Below are positions 7,485-18,619 of a stretch of 64,000 nucleotides of DNA, in pieces. The translations under genes were made by a program, and so were the position numbers. Where the stretch lies: positions 1,736,001 to 1,800,000 of the forward strand of contig OZ244854.1 in the NCBI GenBank assembly GCA_965220985.1, given 5' to 3'. This DNA is from JAPPHA01 sp965220985. Its GTDB lineage: Bacteria; Pseudomonadota; Alphaproteobacteria; Rhodobacterales; Rhodobacteraceae. Position 1 is the stretch's first letter. Each line of letters begins with the position of its first letter. The notes under the pieces were generated by a model. The model had not been told where the DNA came from and ran no database searches. It saw nothing but the letters and a program-made list of their open reading frames with translations.

Positions 7485-9011
7485 TCACAGGAATCGGACG
7501 CCGCTTCGAAGCCGGGTGAACGGAATCGCATCGAGCTGGCACGGGTTGTACCCGGGCGAGATCACCGGAATGATCCTCTCGGCGAACCCCTCGAAATCCG
7601 CCCTGAAATGAACGGTGCTCTTGACGACCAGCAGAGTCTTGTCGGCCGGCTCGATCCCGAGATGACTGAACAGCGCGCGATCGAGGCACTGGACCCGTTG
7701 CCCGATCACGACGATAGCGATGTCGCAGCTGTCATCGACCAGCCGGACCGCGGCGGTCGGGCCGAGTTCGGCGATGCTGCCCTTCATCATTTCGCCCCGC
7801 CAGGCAAACTGTCCTTGGCTCACCGCCGTGACAACGAAGCGCCCGTCGAATGACGGGTTCTCCGAACCGCCGGTCTTGCCACCGAGCGCCGCCTCGAATT
7901 CTCCGCCCACGCCGTTCTGGTGGGCCAGGGCGACGAACTCCGGATCGAAGATGGCGCCGACGGCCGCATCGCGAACCCCTGCCGCAACAAGGTCCGACAG
8001 GAGCCCGGTGGTGTCGGAACTGGCGCCGGCACCGGAGTTGTCCTGCACGTCGGCAAGCACGACGGGGCGTCCTGGTCGCGCGATCTCCATGGCGGTCGCG
8101 ATGGCCTCGGACGGGGTTGCCAAAGCGACCGGAAACTTCGACTCGACCTCCAGAAACCGACGCTCGAGATCGTCGATGGCGGCCTCTGCCGCCTCGCGCG
8201 AATTGTCGGTTGCGATGAGCGCAGGCCCGCACATGGCAATGTCGCCGGGAGGGAAGCCCATCGCGATTTCCGCGTTGCCACTGGCACAGGAAGCACTCTG
8301 CGGCAGGCTGGCATAAAGCGACCCAACCGGCTCCGACTTCGTGTGCTGCGCCTGCAGCGGAATCATGTAGGCCAGTTTTCGAAACGCCGTGTGCGGCCTG
8401 ATCCCGCTTGCGATGATTTCCATGAGAAGATCGGCAGCGCGGGCGCCGGTTTCCGCCATGTCGAGATGCGGATAGGTTCTGAAGATGGTCGTCGCATCGG
8501 CGAGCGCAGCCATTTCCGGCGTGACATTGGCGTGCAGATCAAGGCTGATGGCGATCGGAACGTCGTCTCCGACGAGATTCCTCACTCGGGCCAGCAACTC
8601 GCCCTCGCCGTCTTCGTGATCTTCGGTGATCATCGCGCCGTGGAGGTCGAGATAGACCCCGTCGAGTGGAATCGCGGCGCGAAGCCCGTCGAGAATCTTG
8701 CCCGAAATCGTCTCGAACGCCTCTCGCTGGACGAGATGACCCGGCTCGGCGCTCGCCCAGAGGATCGGGATGACCTCGGCGGTTTTCTCGATGCGGGCGA
8801 TGCATCCGCCGATCGGGATGTTGGCCTCCCGAAACGTCTCGATCACGTCCGTGGACTCGGTCAAGCCCGGCCAACCGCCCGGCCGGATGAAATCGGCAAG
8901 AGTCGTGGGGATGGGCGAAAAGCTGTTGGTCTCGTGCTGGAAACCTGCGACCGCGATTCTTGGCCGCGCCTGGTTTTTGGAAAGGCTGTCGCCGGGTTCA
9001 ACCTGCATCAT
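7485..9011 (-). CDS. M81 family metallopeptidase (MlrC-like)
   Basis: A 508-aa protein, the usual length for the MlrC family (DUF1485 plus MlrC C-terminal domain). The N-terminal RIAVAGFQHETNSFSP motif, the YLDLHGAM motif, SLDLHANVT and the C-terminal VHFRADFEGFA stretch are family hallmarks; the Asp/His residues in these motifs are thought to bind zinc. MlrC of sphingomonads cleaves linearised microcystin, but most members act on unknown small peptides or amides. It is followed by the CocE-like hydrolase 94 bp downstream, so the two may be co-transcribed. An ATG pair at 9011/9008 is used as start; an earlier in-frame start lacks conserved sequence. Confidence 0.88.
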   Translation of the reverse strand: MMQVEPGDSLSKNQARPRIAVAGFQHETNSFSPIPTTLADFIRPGGWPGLTESTDVIETFREANIPIGGCIARIEKTAEVIPILWASAEPGHLVQREAFETISGKILDGLRAAIPLDGVYLDLHGAMITEDHEDGEGELLARVRNLVGDDVPIAISLDLHANVTPEMAALADATTIFRTYPHLDMAETGARAADLLMEIIASGIRPHTAFRKLAYMIPLQAQHTKSEPVGSLYASLPQSASCASGNAEIAMGFPPGDIAMCGPALIATDNSREAAEAAIDDLERRFLEVESKFPVALATPSEAIATAMEIARPGRPVVLADVQDNSGAGASSDTTGLLSDLVAAGVRDAAVGAIFDPEFVALAHQNGVGGEFEAALGGKTGGSENPSFDGRFVVTAVSQGQFAWRGEMMKGSIAELGPTAAVRLVDDSCDIAIVVIGQRVQCLDRALFSHLGIEPADKTLLVVKSTVHFRADFEGFAERIIPVISPGYNPCQLDAIPFTRLRSGVRFL

Positions 9012-9219
9012 GCGTTTTCCCGTCGCGTCTCTGGGGGAGGGGTGTAGATGCCGGCGTCGACACGGCGCGAAACCCAAATCGATTCCACGCGCCGATGCTG
9101 CATCATGACAGACGAACGGCGAACACAAGACCACCACGAGGGTGGCATGTCAACGCAGTTGTTGCGCTCCATCCAGCGACAGCAGTCTCACGATAGCAGG
9201 CAAATGTGACAGTTATGTG

Positions 9220-9951
9220 TCACGGCGTGTCGTCTTCGATTCCGAGATAGCTGCGCAGGTCATGCCCTTTCGGGTTGCCGAGCACGTCGTCGGTTTTTCC
9301 AAAACTCTGAACTTGCCCCTCGTGCATGAAGGCGGTGAACGCCGCGATCCGCAGAGCGTCGGCAGGGTCGTGGGTCACCATGACAACGGTCATCCCCGTG
9401 TCGGCAGACAGTGTGCGAACAAGGTCGAGCATGTCCCGCCTCAGCGCAGGACCCAACCCCGCGAAGGGCTCGTCGAGCATCAGGAGCGGTCTGCGCATGA
9501 CCAGCGCCCGGGCGATGGCAACCCTTTGGCGCTCGCCGCCCGAGAGGTCCCGAGGCAATCGGTCACCCATGCCTGCAAGATCCACGCGAGCGAGTGCATC
9601 ATCGATGTCGGCGCGCTGCTCCTTCGTCAGTCGCAGGCCCGGATCGAGGCCGAGACCGACGTTCATCGAGGCGGTGAGATGCGCGAACAGATTGTGTTCC
9701 TGGAACACCGTCGTGATCGGTCGTTGCGCGGGTGGAAGCTCGGTGACATCGCGCCCGCCCACGCGAATCTCGCCCGACTCTGGTGTTTCGAATCCGCACA
9801 CGAGCGAGAGAAGCGTGCTCTTTCCCGCACCGCTCGCGCCGAGAATCGCCGTCACCTCGCCTGCCGGGATCTCCAGACTGACCCGGACGGCGAACCCGCC
9901 GATCTCGAACCGAAGGTCGCGAATATCAAGCCCGGCGGCCAAACCGTCCAA
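9220..9951 (-). CDS. thiQ: Thiamine ABC transporter, ATP-binding protein
   Basis: A 243-aa ABC ATPase with Walker A GASGAGKS (residues 38-45), Q-loop VFQEHNLF, signature LSGGERQRVAIARAL, Walker B LLMLDEPF and switch His in VTHDP. The QEHNLFAHLT motif is typical of ThiQ. It powers uptake of thiamine or its phosphates with ThiP and ThiB. The TTG start at 9951 overlaps the end of thiP by 26 bp, which indicates translational coupling. Specificity is fixed by the TPP riboswitch ahead of the operon. Confidence 0.92.
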   Translation of the reverse strand: MDGLAAGLDIRDLRFEIGGFAVRVSLEIPAGEVTAILGASGAGKSTLLSLVCGFETPESGEIRVGGRDVTELPPAQRPITTVFQEHNLFAHLTASMNVGLGLDPGLRLTKEQRADIDDALARVDLAGMGDRLPRDLSGGERQRVAIARALVMRRPLLMLDEPFAGLGPALRRDMLDLVRTLSADTGMTVVMVTHDPADALRIAAFTAFMHEGQVQSFGKTDDVLGNPKGHDLRSYLGIEDDTP

Positions 9952-11527
9952 CCCCCTCGATTAGCAGGAAAACGACAAGACAGGTTGCCGTGAGCAGCAA
10001 AGCGAGCACTGCGGCTTCGCCCATGCGGTATGTGCCGAGCGCGCCGAACAGCAGGCGAGCCAGGGTTTCCGTCTGTCCAGAACCGAACAGGATGATCGCC
10101 GTGAGATCGCCGGTCGACAGGGCAGCCGCGATCGCCATGGCCGTGGTCGCCGTGCCCGCGAGCGCTGGCCACTCGATGAGAGCGACGCGTTTTGCTCCTG
10201 AAACGCCTAGGCTTGCGCATAGCCGATCGTGATGTTCCGCGTTGCGTCGGATGACCGGGCTCACGAGCCGTATGACGAAGGGAATCGTGATCAGCCCGTT
10301 GAGGACGATCGCAAGAGGAAGCGCCCATTCGAAGACCTTGACGTGGGGCATCAGCAGCACGAACAGACCGGCGCCAAGCACGACCGGCGAGACGATCAGG
10401 GTCTGGCTCCCGAGGATCTCGACCCAGTCGGCAACGCCCGGTCTTCGGGCGCGGACCGCAAGATCCCGTGCGGTGACAGACAGCATGACGCCGAGCACGA
10501 GGGCGATGAAGCCGGCCGAGATGCCGATGACAACGCTGCGCCATGCTGCAGCCCAGACATCGGGCCGTGACAGCACCTCGATCAAGGGGCCAGAAGTGCC
10601 AGCCACGACGAGTGCCAGGAGGGGCGCACCGACCCAGAAGATGCCTGCGCCGACCCAGAACGCGTCGGCGAGCCGACCGACAACAGACAGCGTGTCGGGG
10701 CGCGAAACGCGACGTTCCTCGGTCGGCAAGGTCGGGGGCGATCGCGACAGCAGGTAGAACACGACGCCGATGGCAAGGCATGCCGCGACCTGCAGCCCGG
10801 CCAGCGCCACGGCGCTCGGGATGTCGAAATCCAGCCGCAATGCCTGCCAGATCGCCACCTCGAGCGTGGTTGCCCGAGGACCGCCGCCGAGCACGAGGAC
10901 GATCGAAAAGCTGGAGAAGCACAAGAGCAGGATGAGCAGCGCGATGCCGGGAAGCGCTGCCATGATGCGCGGCAGTTCGATCAGGCGAAAGACCTGCGAG
11001 GACGACATTCCGAGTTGGCTCGCGAGCCGCCATGACTCTCCTGGAATCGATTCCCACACTGGAAGCAGCATTCTCACGGCCAGTGGCATGTTGAAGAAGG
11101 TGTGAGCGATCAGGATTCCGCTTAGGCCGTAGAGTGGTGCGAAACCGGGCAGCCCGAACTCGATGAGCATCCGGCTGATGGCTCCGTTGTGACCCCAGAC
11201 CGCGACAATGCCGAAGACGGCGACGATGACGGGAAGGACAAGCGGCAGGCCGAAGAGCCTGATGATCATTGGCCTGCCAGGAAAGTGGCGTCGCCGCGCG
11301 AGCGCACGGGTCACGGGCAGGGCAAGCGCCAGTGAAAGCCCGGTGGAGAGCAATGCCTGGTAGGCCGTGAAACGCAGGACGTGCCAGGTGTAGCTGTCGA
11401 AAACGGCAGCCGCTTGGGTCGTGGTGGTGGCTCCAAGAAGAGCCACCACGGCGATGATTGCCAGCCCAGGCGATGCAACGAGCGCGATTGCGCCCGGCCA
11501 CAGCAGCAATCGTTGGCCGACGATCAT
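9926..11527 (-). CDS. thiP: Thiamine ABC transporter, permease
   Basis: A 533-aa integral membrane protein with two fused binding-protein-dependent permease modules, as in ThiP. Each half has several hydrophobic segments, and EAA-like loops can be seen near SQLGMSSSQVFRLIELP and SLGVSGAKRVALIEWP. It forms the inner-membrane channel. I chose the ATG at 11527 because it overlaps the thiB stop by 4 bp (ATGA), a coupling arrangement; a start 12 codons upstream would lie inside thiB. Confidence 0.93.
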   Translation of the reverse strand: MIVGQRLLLWPGAIALVASPGLAIIAVVALLGATTTTQAAAVFDSYTWHVLRFTAYQALLSTGLSLALALPVTRALARRRHFPGRPMIIRLFGLPLVLPVIVAVFGIVAVWGHNGAISRMLIEFGLPGFAPLYGLSGILIAHTFFNMPLAVRMLLPVWESIPGESWRLASQLGMSSSQVFRLIELPRIMAALPGIALLILLLCFSSFSIVLVLGGGPRATTLEVAIWQALRLDFDIPSAVALAGLQVAACLAIGVVFYLLSRSPPTLPTEERRVSRPDTLSVVGRLADAFWVGAGIFWVGAPLLALVVAGTSGPLIEVLSRPDVWAAAWRSVVIGISAGFIALVLGVMLSVTARDLAVRARRPGVADWVEILGSQTLIVSPVVLGAGLFVLLMPHVKVFEWALPLAIVLNGLITIPFVIRLVSPVIRRNAEHHDRLCASLGVSGAKRVALIEWPALAGTATTAMAIAAALSTGDLTAIILFGSGQTETLARLLFGALGTYRMGEAAVLALLLTATCLVVFLLIEGVGRFGRRA

Positions 11528-12519
11528 CGGGCGCCGACGGCCTCCAACCACTCGCGAATCCACGCCTTGCGGTTGCTCGCGATCTCCTGCGGAGGCAGCA
11601 GAAGCGTGACGTCGGGCTCCGGGAGGTCACGGAACACATCGGGCAGACTGTCTCCGATATCCTTCGCCGGATACATCCAGTTCGTGGTCGGAATCACTTC
11701 GGCAAACTCGCGGGAGGCGACAAATGACAGAAAGTCGCGGGCCAGCTCGGGCTGGTCCGTGGATGTCGTAATCGCCGCGACCTCGATCTGCATGTAGTGG
11801 CCGTCCGAGAACATCGCGGCTTTGTATCGCGGCTCGTTCTCGACCATTTGGTGATAGGCCGGAGAGGTCGTGTAGCTCAGGACCATTGGCGCTTCGCCTG
11901 CCAGGAACAACCCGTAGGCTTCGCTCCACCCCTTCGTCACGGTCAGCAGCCGGGACGACATGTCGCTCCAGACTCCGGGGGCGTCCTCGCCGTGGAGAGC
12001 CTTGATCCAGAGCAGCAGTCCAAGCCCCGGGGTGCTGGTTCGAGGATCCTGAATGATCAGGTCCTGCTGCCCCGCACCTGTCACGAGTTCGGAAAGGGAC
12101 GTCGGCGGATCCGCTAGCACCGCGCTGTCATAGATGATGGCGAAATATCCGTAATCGAAGGGAACGAAGACGGGATCATCCCAGGCGACAGGCAGATCGA
12201 ATTCGAGCCCGTCGAGCCCGTGTTCGATGACGACGCCCGAATCCACCGCCTCGGCCATCAGGTTGGTGTCGAGGCCGAGGACCACATCCGCGCGACCAGC
12301 GTTTCCTTCGAGGCGAAGCGCTGTCAGCAGGGTCGCCGCATCACCTTCCGCGACCCACTCGATCGTGCAGCCGCATCGGTCTTCGAAGCGTTTCTGGACC
12401 TCGGGGCCAGGGCCCCACTCACTGACAAAGGACTCGTAGGTGTAGACGGTCAGGGTTTCGCCCGACGCTGGCTGCATGGCGACGCCGAGCAGCAGGCAGG
12501 CAACAAGTCTGGATTTCAT
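11524..12519 (-). CDS. thiB: Thiamine ABC transporter, periplasmic binding protein
   Basis: A 331-aa periplasmic solute-binding protein with an N-terminal Sec signal peptide (MKSRLVACLLLGVAMQPASG, cleavage near ASG-ET). LTVYTYESFVSEWGPG at the mature N terminus, the FDYGYFAIIYD stretch and the TNWMYPA motif near the C terminus match ThiB. It captures thiamine, TMP or TPP for ThiPQ. The ATG at 12519 has an AGGAGG Shine-Dalgarno 8 nt upstream. It is the first gene behind the TPP riboswitch, about 60 bp downstream of it. Confidence 0.94.
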   Translation of the reverse strand: MKSRLVACLLLGVAMQPASGETLTVYTYESFVSEWGPGPEVQKRFEDRCGCTIEWVAEGDAATLLTALRLEGNAGRADVVLGLDTNLMAEAVDSGVVIEHGLDGLEFDLPVAWDDPVFVPFDYGYFAIIYDSAVLADPPTSLSELVTGAGQQDLIIQDPRTSTPGLGLLLWIKALHGEDAPGVWSDMSSRLLTVTKGWSEAYGLFLAGEAPMVLSYTTSPAYHQMVENEPRYKAAMFSDGHYMQIEVAAITTSTDQPELARDFLSFVASREFAEVIPTTNWMYPAKDIGDSLPDVFRDLPEPDVTLLLPPQEIASNRKAWIREWLEAVGAR

Positions 12520-12581
12520 GAATTCCCTCCTGTGAAGGCGAGGGAATCAGAATGGTGTTCGGAGTAGCGTGGTCCACGATC

Positions 12582-12669
12582 TCATTCCCTACGCCGGCAT
12601 GATCCGGATCAGGTTCGACGGGTCAACGCACCTTGCGTTTCTCAGTTTCGAGCGAAACTCCCCGTGAGC
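12582..12669 (-). promoter_or_regulatory. TPP riboswitch (THI element)
   Basis: Read on the minus strand, the element runs from CTCACGGGGAG through CTGAGA (complement of 12640-12645) to GACCCGTCGAACCTGATCCG, GATCATGCCGGCGTAGGGA. These are the conserved P2-P5 landmarks of the thiamine pyrophosphate aptamer. It lies in the leader of thiBPQ, so TPP binding should reduce transporter expression, probably by masking the ribosome site since no clear terminator follows. Confidence 0.95.
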
Positions 12670-12742
12670 AATGAGCCGCAACATAGGTCCAGCGCGGATC
12701 GGTTGCAAGAACCGCTTTGCCGCGACTGACCGGCAACGTCTG

Positions 12743-14880
<2,138 letters not shown>

Positions 14881-14884
<4 letters not shown>

Positions 14885-15768
14885 TGGGTGCCGCGAAGCT
14901 TCGGGTCAAAGATGTCCCTCAGCGTCTCGCCGAGCAGCGTGAACCCGAGCGTTGTCAAAACGAGAGGAATGCCACCCGCGATGACAGGCCAGGGCGATGT
15001 CCGTATGACGAGATACCCTTCGTTCAGGATCGTCCCCCAGCTGGCGGTTGGCGGCAGGACACCAAGGCCGAGGAAACTGAGCCCGGCCTCGATGGTGACG
15101 ACCACGGGGACATCCATGGCGGCGAGGATCAGCAAGGGCCCCACGATATTGGGCATGACGTGCAGGAACAGCACCCGTGGCGTGCCGACGCCGATCGCGC
15201 GCTCGGCGAGGATGAATTCCGTGTTCCTGATCGCGAGCGTGCTTGTTCGGGCAAGGCGGGCGTAGCCCGGTATGCTGGTCACGATGACGATCGCGAGCAC
15301 CAGGTTGAGGCTGGGTCCGAGCAGCGACACGGCGGCCAGCGCGAGAACGATGGTCGGAAACGAGCGGATCGTGTCGAAGACCAGCAGCAGGACATTGTCG
15401 AGCCAGCGGGGGCCGTAACCCGCGATCATTCCAAGAATGAGTCCGACCACGAGTGACGTGCTCACGCCGATGGCCGCCACCTTCAGCGCGACCCGGCCGC
15501 CGTAGAGAATCCGCGAGTAGGTGTCCCGCCCGAGCTGGTCGGCGCCAAGCCAGTGATCTGCGCTCGGCCCAGAAAGGCGGGCCGGGATGTCGAGCTGGTT
15601 CGGGTCGTGAGTCGCGAGCCACGGGGCGCACAGTGCGCTCACGAAAAACATGGCGACGAGAACGAAACCGAGCACGCCAAGCCCGCTTCGCAGGAACAGG
15701 ACGAGCTTTTCGCGTCGTCGGATGAAGCTGCCGATGCTGGCCAGGGAAAGCGTCGTCATCTTGATCAC
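14881..15768 (-). CDS. ABC transporter permease, DppC type
   Basis: A 295-aa inner-membrane permease. It has an N-terminal transmembrane helix (LGVLGFVLVAMFFVSALCAP), the GADQLGRDTYSRILYGGR motif characteristic of DppC/OppC, and an EAA loop near ERAIGVGTPRVLFLHVMPN. It overlaps its neighbours by 4 bp on both sides, so dppB-dppC-dppDF are translationally coupled. Substrate cannot be read from the permease. Confidence 0.92.
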
Positions 15769-16709
15769 AATGTCTCGCGGACCCGCGGATCGAGATAGGC
15801 GACCAGAAGATCAGAGATCAGCGTCACGATGACATAAAGGCCGACAGTGGCCATGACGGCGCCCTGGACGACCGGGAAATTGCGGTTCAGGACCATGTCG
15901 TAGATGATCTTGCCGATGCCTGGCCGCGCGAAGATGATCTCCGCGAACACCGTTCCCGACAGCAGGCCGCCGAATCCGACCCCCATCAGGGTGATCGTCG
16001 GAAGGATGGCGACCCTCAGGGCATAGCGATAGACGATGACGCGATTGCGCAGACCGAAAGCGCGCGCCGAACGAATGTAGTTCTCGCCCATGACCTCGAG
16101 CATCGATGCCCGGACCATGCGGGCGAGGTAGCCGACCCATCCAAGTCCGATGGCAAAGGACGGAAGAACCAGGTGCAGGGCCTGATCCACCAGATCGCCT
16201 TCGTCGCCGGCTCCGATCACGGGGAACAGGTTGAGGTGTATCGCGAACAGCAGGATTGCCCAGATCGAGACGAGAAACGACGGAATCGCGATGGTTCCGA
16301 TCGATATGATCCCGCTGAGACGATCGATCCAGCTGCCGCGTCGCGTGGCTGACAGACAGCCGATCGGAATGCCGAGGAGCGCTGCCCATGCCAGTGAAGC
16401 AACAGCGAGCGAAATCGTGTAGGGGAGCTGATCGAGCAGAATCGAGGTGACGCTGCGATTGCTGAAGACGTCGGAGCCGAGATCGCCCTGCAGCACGTTG
16501 CCGAAGAAGATCAGGAACTGCGTCGCGAGCGGCTTGTCGAGGTGCATCTTGGCCGCGTAAGCCGCCTGGATCTCGGGCGTGGCGCGCGGGCCGAGCGCGA
16601 TGCTGACCGGATCACCGGGGATCGCGTGCAGCATGACGAAGAGCGAGAAGATCGCGACCAGGACGATCAGTATCGCGAGCGCGATCCGTTTGGCGACATA
16701 GACCAGCAT
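15765..16709 (-). CDS. ABC transporter permease, DppB type
   Basis: A 314-aa permease with the DppB/OppB hallmarks: an N-terminal helix, the FVMLHAIPGDPV motif near residue 25, and the EAA loop ARAFGLRNRVIVYRYALR. About six transmembrane segments are apparent. It is separated from the binding-protein gene by 48 bp that contain a strong hairpin, and overlaps the DppC-type gene by 4 bp. Confidence 0.92.
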   Translation of the reverse strand: MLVYVAKRIALAILIVLVAIFSLFVMLHAIPGDPVSIALGPRATPEIQAAYAAKMHLDKPLATQFLIFFGNVLQGDLGSDVFSNRSVTSILLDQLPYTISLAVASLAWAALLGIPIGCLSATRRGSWIDRLSGIISIGTIAIPSFLVSIWAILLFAIHLNLFPVIGAGDEGDLVDQALHLVLPSFAIGLGWVGYLARMVRASMLEVMGENYIRSARAFGLRNRVIVYRYALRVAILPTITLMGVGFGGLLSGTVFAEIIFARPGIGKIIYDMVLNRNFPVVQGAVMATVGLYVIVTLISDLLVAYLDPRVRETL

Positions 16710-16713
16710 GCGT

Positions 16714-16750
16714 TAAAAAGAGGCCGCCGGATCAATCGACCCGGCGGCCT
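16714..16750 (-). terminator. Intercistronic hairpin with U tract after the binding-protein gene
   Basis: On the minus strand AGGCCGCCGG (complement of 16741-16750) and CCGGCGGCCT (complement of 16721-16730) form a perfect 10-bp GC-rich stem with a 10-nt loop, followed by CTTTTT. It is a canonical intrinsic terminator placed between the binding-protein gene and the permeases. Partial read-through would give more binding protein than channel, as is common in ABC operons. Confidence 0.75.
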
Positions 16751-16757
16751 GATGGCG

Positions 16758-18296
16758 TCAGGCGCCGGTGAAATATGCCAGCTGCATTTCGCCCGACGGC
16801 GCGAATTGCGCTGTGACATCATCGCGATGAATGAACACCTCGGGCTCATGGGTCAGCCAGACATAGGCTCCGGTCTCTTCCATGATCTCCTGCATCCGAA
16901 CGTAGATCTCGGCCCGCTTGGCCGGATCGACTTCCTCGATTCCTTGCGCGAAAAGGGTTTCGAACTCGTCCGATGACCATCGTTCCCAGTTCCAGACACC
17001 GACCTGGTCGCGAACGAACCACTGGAACGGTTCGTACGGATCCGGCCCGGAGCCGTAACGCATGATCCAGATTTCGAGGTCTTTCCAGGTTTCGCCCTTG
17101 CTCTCCTGTCCCATTTCCCAGAACGGCCCGGCGTCGAGCGGCATGACCGTCACGTTGATGCCGATCTCGGCGAGATTGGCCTGGATGATGGTCGCGGCAA
17201 GAACCCGCTCCTGGTTGTTGAGCGTTCTGAGCGTGAGTTGAAGGCCGCTCGCTCCGGCTTCCTCGATCAGGCTCTTGGCCGCTGCCAGGTCGTGGGAATA
17301 ACCGGCCGCGCTGCGCTTGCCGACCAGCCCCGGGCTGACGACTCCGAAGGACGGTTCTGCCGTCCCGGCATAGGCGGCTTCGATGATGCTGGCCTGGTCG
17401 ACCGCATGCTGGATCGCCCGACGCACCCGGATGTCCTGCAGTTTCGGGTGTTCGGTGTTCATCCCGAGCCACATGTACTGCAAGGCGCCGGCGACGCTGA
17501 GCGTGCTTCCGGGCGGCGGATTCTTGGTGTAGCGCGCAAGCGCCTCCGAGGAAATCTGCGCGCAATCGAGTTCGCCGGCCTCGAAAGCGAGGGCCGCCGT
17601 GTCGTCTTCGGTGACGATGATCGCCTCGATGGTGTCGTAATAGGGCGCATCGCCGGTCCACTCCGGGTTCCTGGTCAGGACGACCCGTTGTCCGGGAGTC
17701 GCTTCGTAGACATACGGGCCGCAGGTTGCTGGGGTCTCGGTCGTGTACTTCCCGCCGACGCTTTCGGTGGCCTTCCTTGACAGAATGATGCCGGTTCCAG
17801 ATGCGAGCGTCGTGTTCATGAAGGGGGAGAACGGCTGGTTCAGGACGATGGTCCCGCTGTGGGTTCCCGTCACGTCCACCCTGTCGAATGCCACGTAGTC
17901 GTTTTTCCAGTCGCTCGTGGTCATGCGCTCGTAGCTGAACGCGACATCGTCTGCCGTCAGCTCCCCGAAACCGTTCGACCACATCAGTCCCGGCTTGAGT
18001 TCGAAATCGATATGGAGGGCGTCGCGAACCACGATGCTGTTGACGAACGGCGACGGCACCCATCCTGCCGAGCCGTAGTGAACGAGTGCCGGCATGCAGC
18101 ACCAGTTGACGTCGTTGTTGGGATGACCGCCGACATAGTAGCCCGGATCGAGGCTGTCGAAATCCCGATTGAACCTGACCGTCAGTTTCTTGCCATCGGC
18201 CGCGAACGTCATGCCGGGCATGACCCCGGGCAGCGCTGCCGTGCCCGCAAAGGCTGCCGCTTGCAGGAATCTTCTTCTGGAAAAGTCGTAAGTCAT
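16758..18296 (-). CDS. ABC transporter substrate-binding protein, SBP family 5 (Tat-exported)
   Basis: A 512-aa extracytoplasmic binding protein of the DppA/OppA family. The N terminus has a twin-arginine signal (SRRRFLQAAAFAGTAALPG), so it is exported folded. The mature part shows family signatures such as FELKPGLMWSNG, TADDVAFSYERM and VRRAIQHAVDQ. It begins the operon with the two permeases and the fused ATPase. The family binds peptides, nickel, opines, sugars or glycosides; the ligand here is unknown. The divergent Rieske oxygenase hints that the imported compound may be oxidised by it. Confidence 0.92.
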   Translation of the reverse strand: MTYDFSRRRFLQAAAFAGTAALPGVMPGMTFAADGKKLTVRFNRDFDSLDPGYYVGGHPNNDVNWCCMPALVHYGSAGWVPSPFVNSIVVRDALHIDFELKPGLMWSNGFGELTADDVAFSYERMTTSDWKNDYVAFDRVDVTGTHSGTIVLNQPFSPFMNTTLASGTGIILSRKATESVGGKYTTETPATCGPYVYEATPGQRVVLTRNPEWTGDAPYYDTIEAIIVTEDDTAALAFEAGELDCAQISSEALARYTKNPPPGSTLSVAGALQYMWLGMNTEHPKLQDIRVRRAIQHAVDQASIIEAAYAGTAEPSFGVVSPGLVGKRSAAGYSHDLAAAKSLIEEAGASGLQLTLRTLNNQERVLAATIIQANLAEIGINVTVMPLDAGPFWEMGQESKGETWKDLEIWIMRYGSGPDPYEPFQWFVRDQVGVWNWERWSSDEFETLFAQGIEEVDPAKRAEIYVRMQEIMEETGAYVWLTHEPEVFIHRDDVTAQFAPSGEMQLAYFTGA

Positions 18297-18619
18297 CTCT
18301 CACCTCCTCGTTTCACGTTTGAACGGGGTCGTCCGTTCGACCGGTGCCTGTGCGGCGGTCCGATCAACCGGCGACCGAAATTGCATGTCAAAAAATGCCC
18401 GCATGTCGGGATATTGACAAGTCAATTCGTTGCAGATGGCAGCAGCGCTGGTCGATCCGGCACTTCTCAACAGCGCGATTCCGATGCAACGAGGTCGTTT
18501 CCACGGTCGTCGGCGTGTCGTGACTGGACCCTCGCGCCGGTTGCTGTTGACGCAGGGCCGGATTTCGTGGACCAGTATCCATGCAAAGACGGTGCGTCAG
18601 CGATGAGGAGGACTCGCCA
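18297..18619. promoter_or_regulatory. Divergent intergenic region between SBP and Rieske oxygenase genes
   Basis: This 323-bp stretch holds no convincing gene. It must contain the promoters of both divergent units. One symmetric element, TTGAC-AA-GTCAA (18414-18425), is a plausible regulator site, though short. I cannot place promoter hexamers with confidence. Confidence 0.4.
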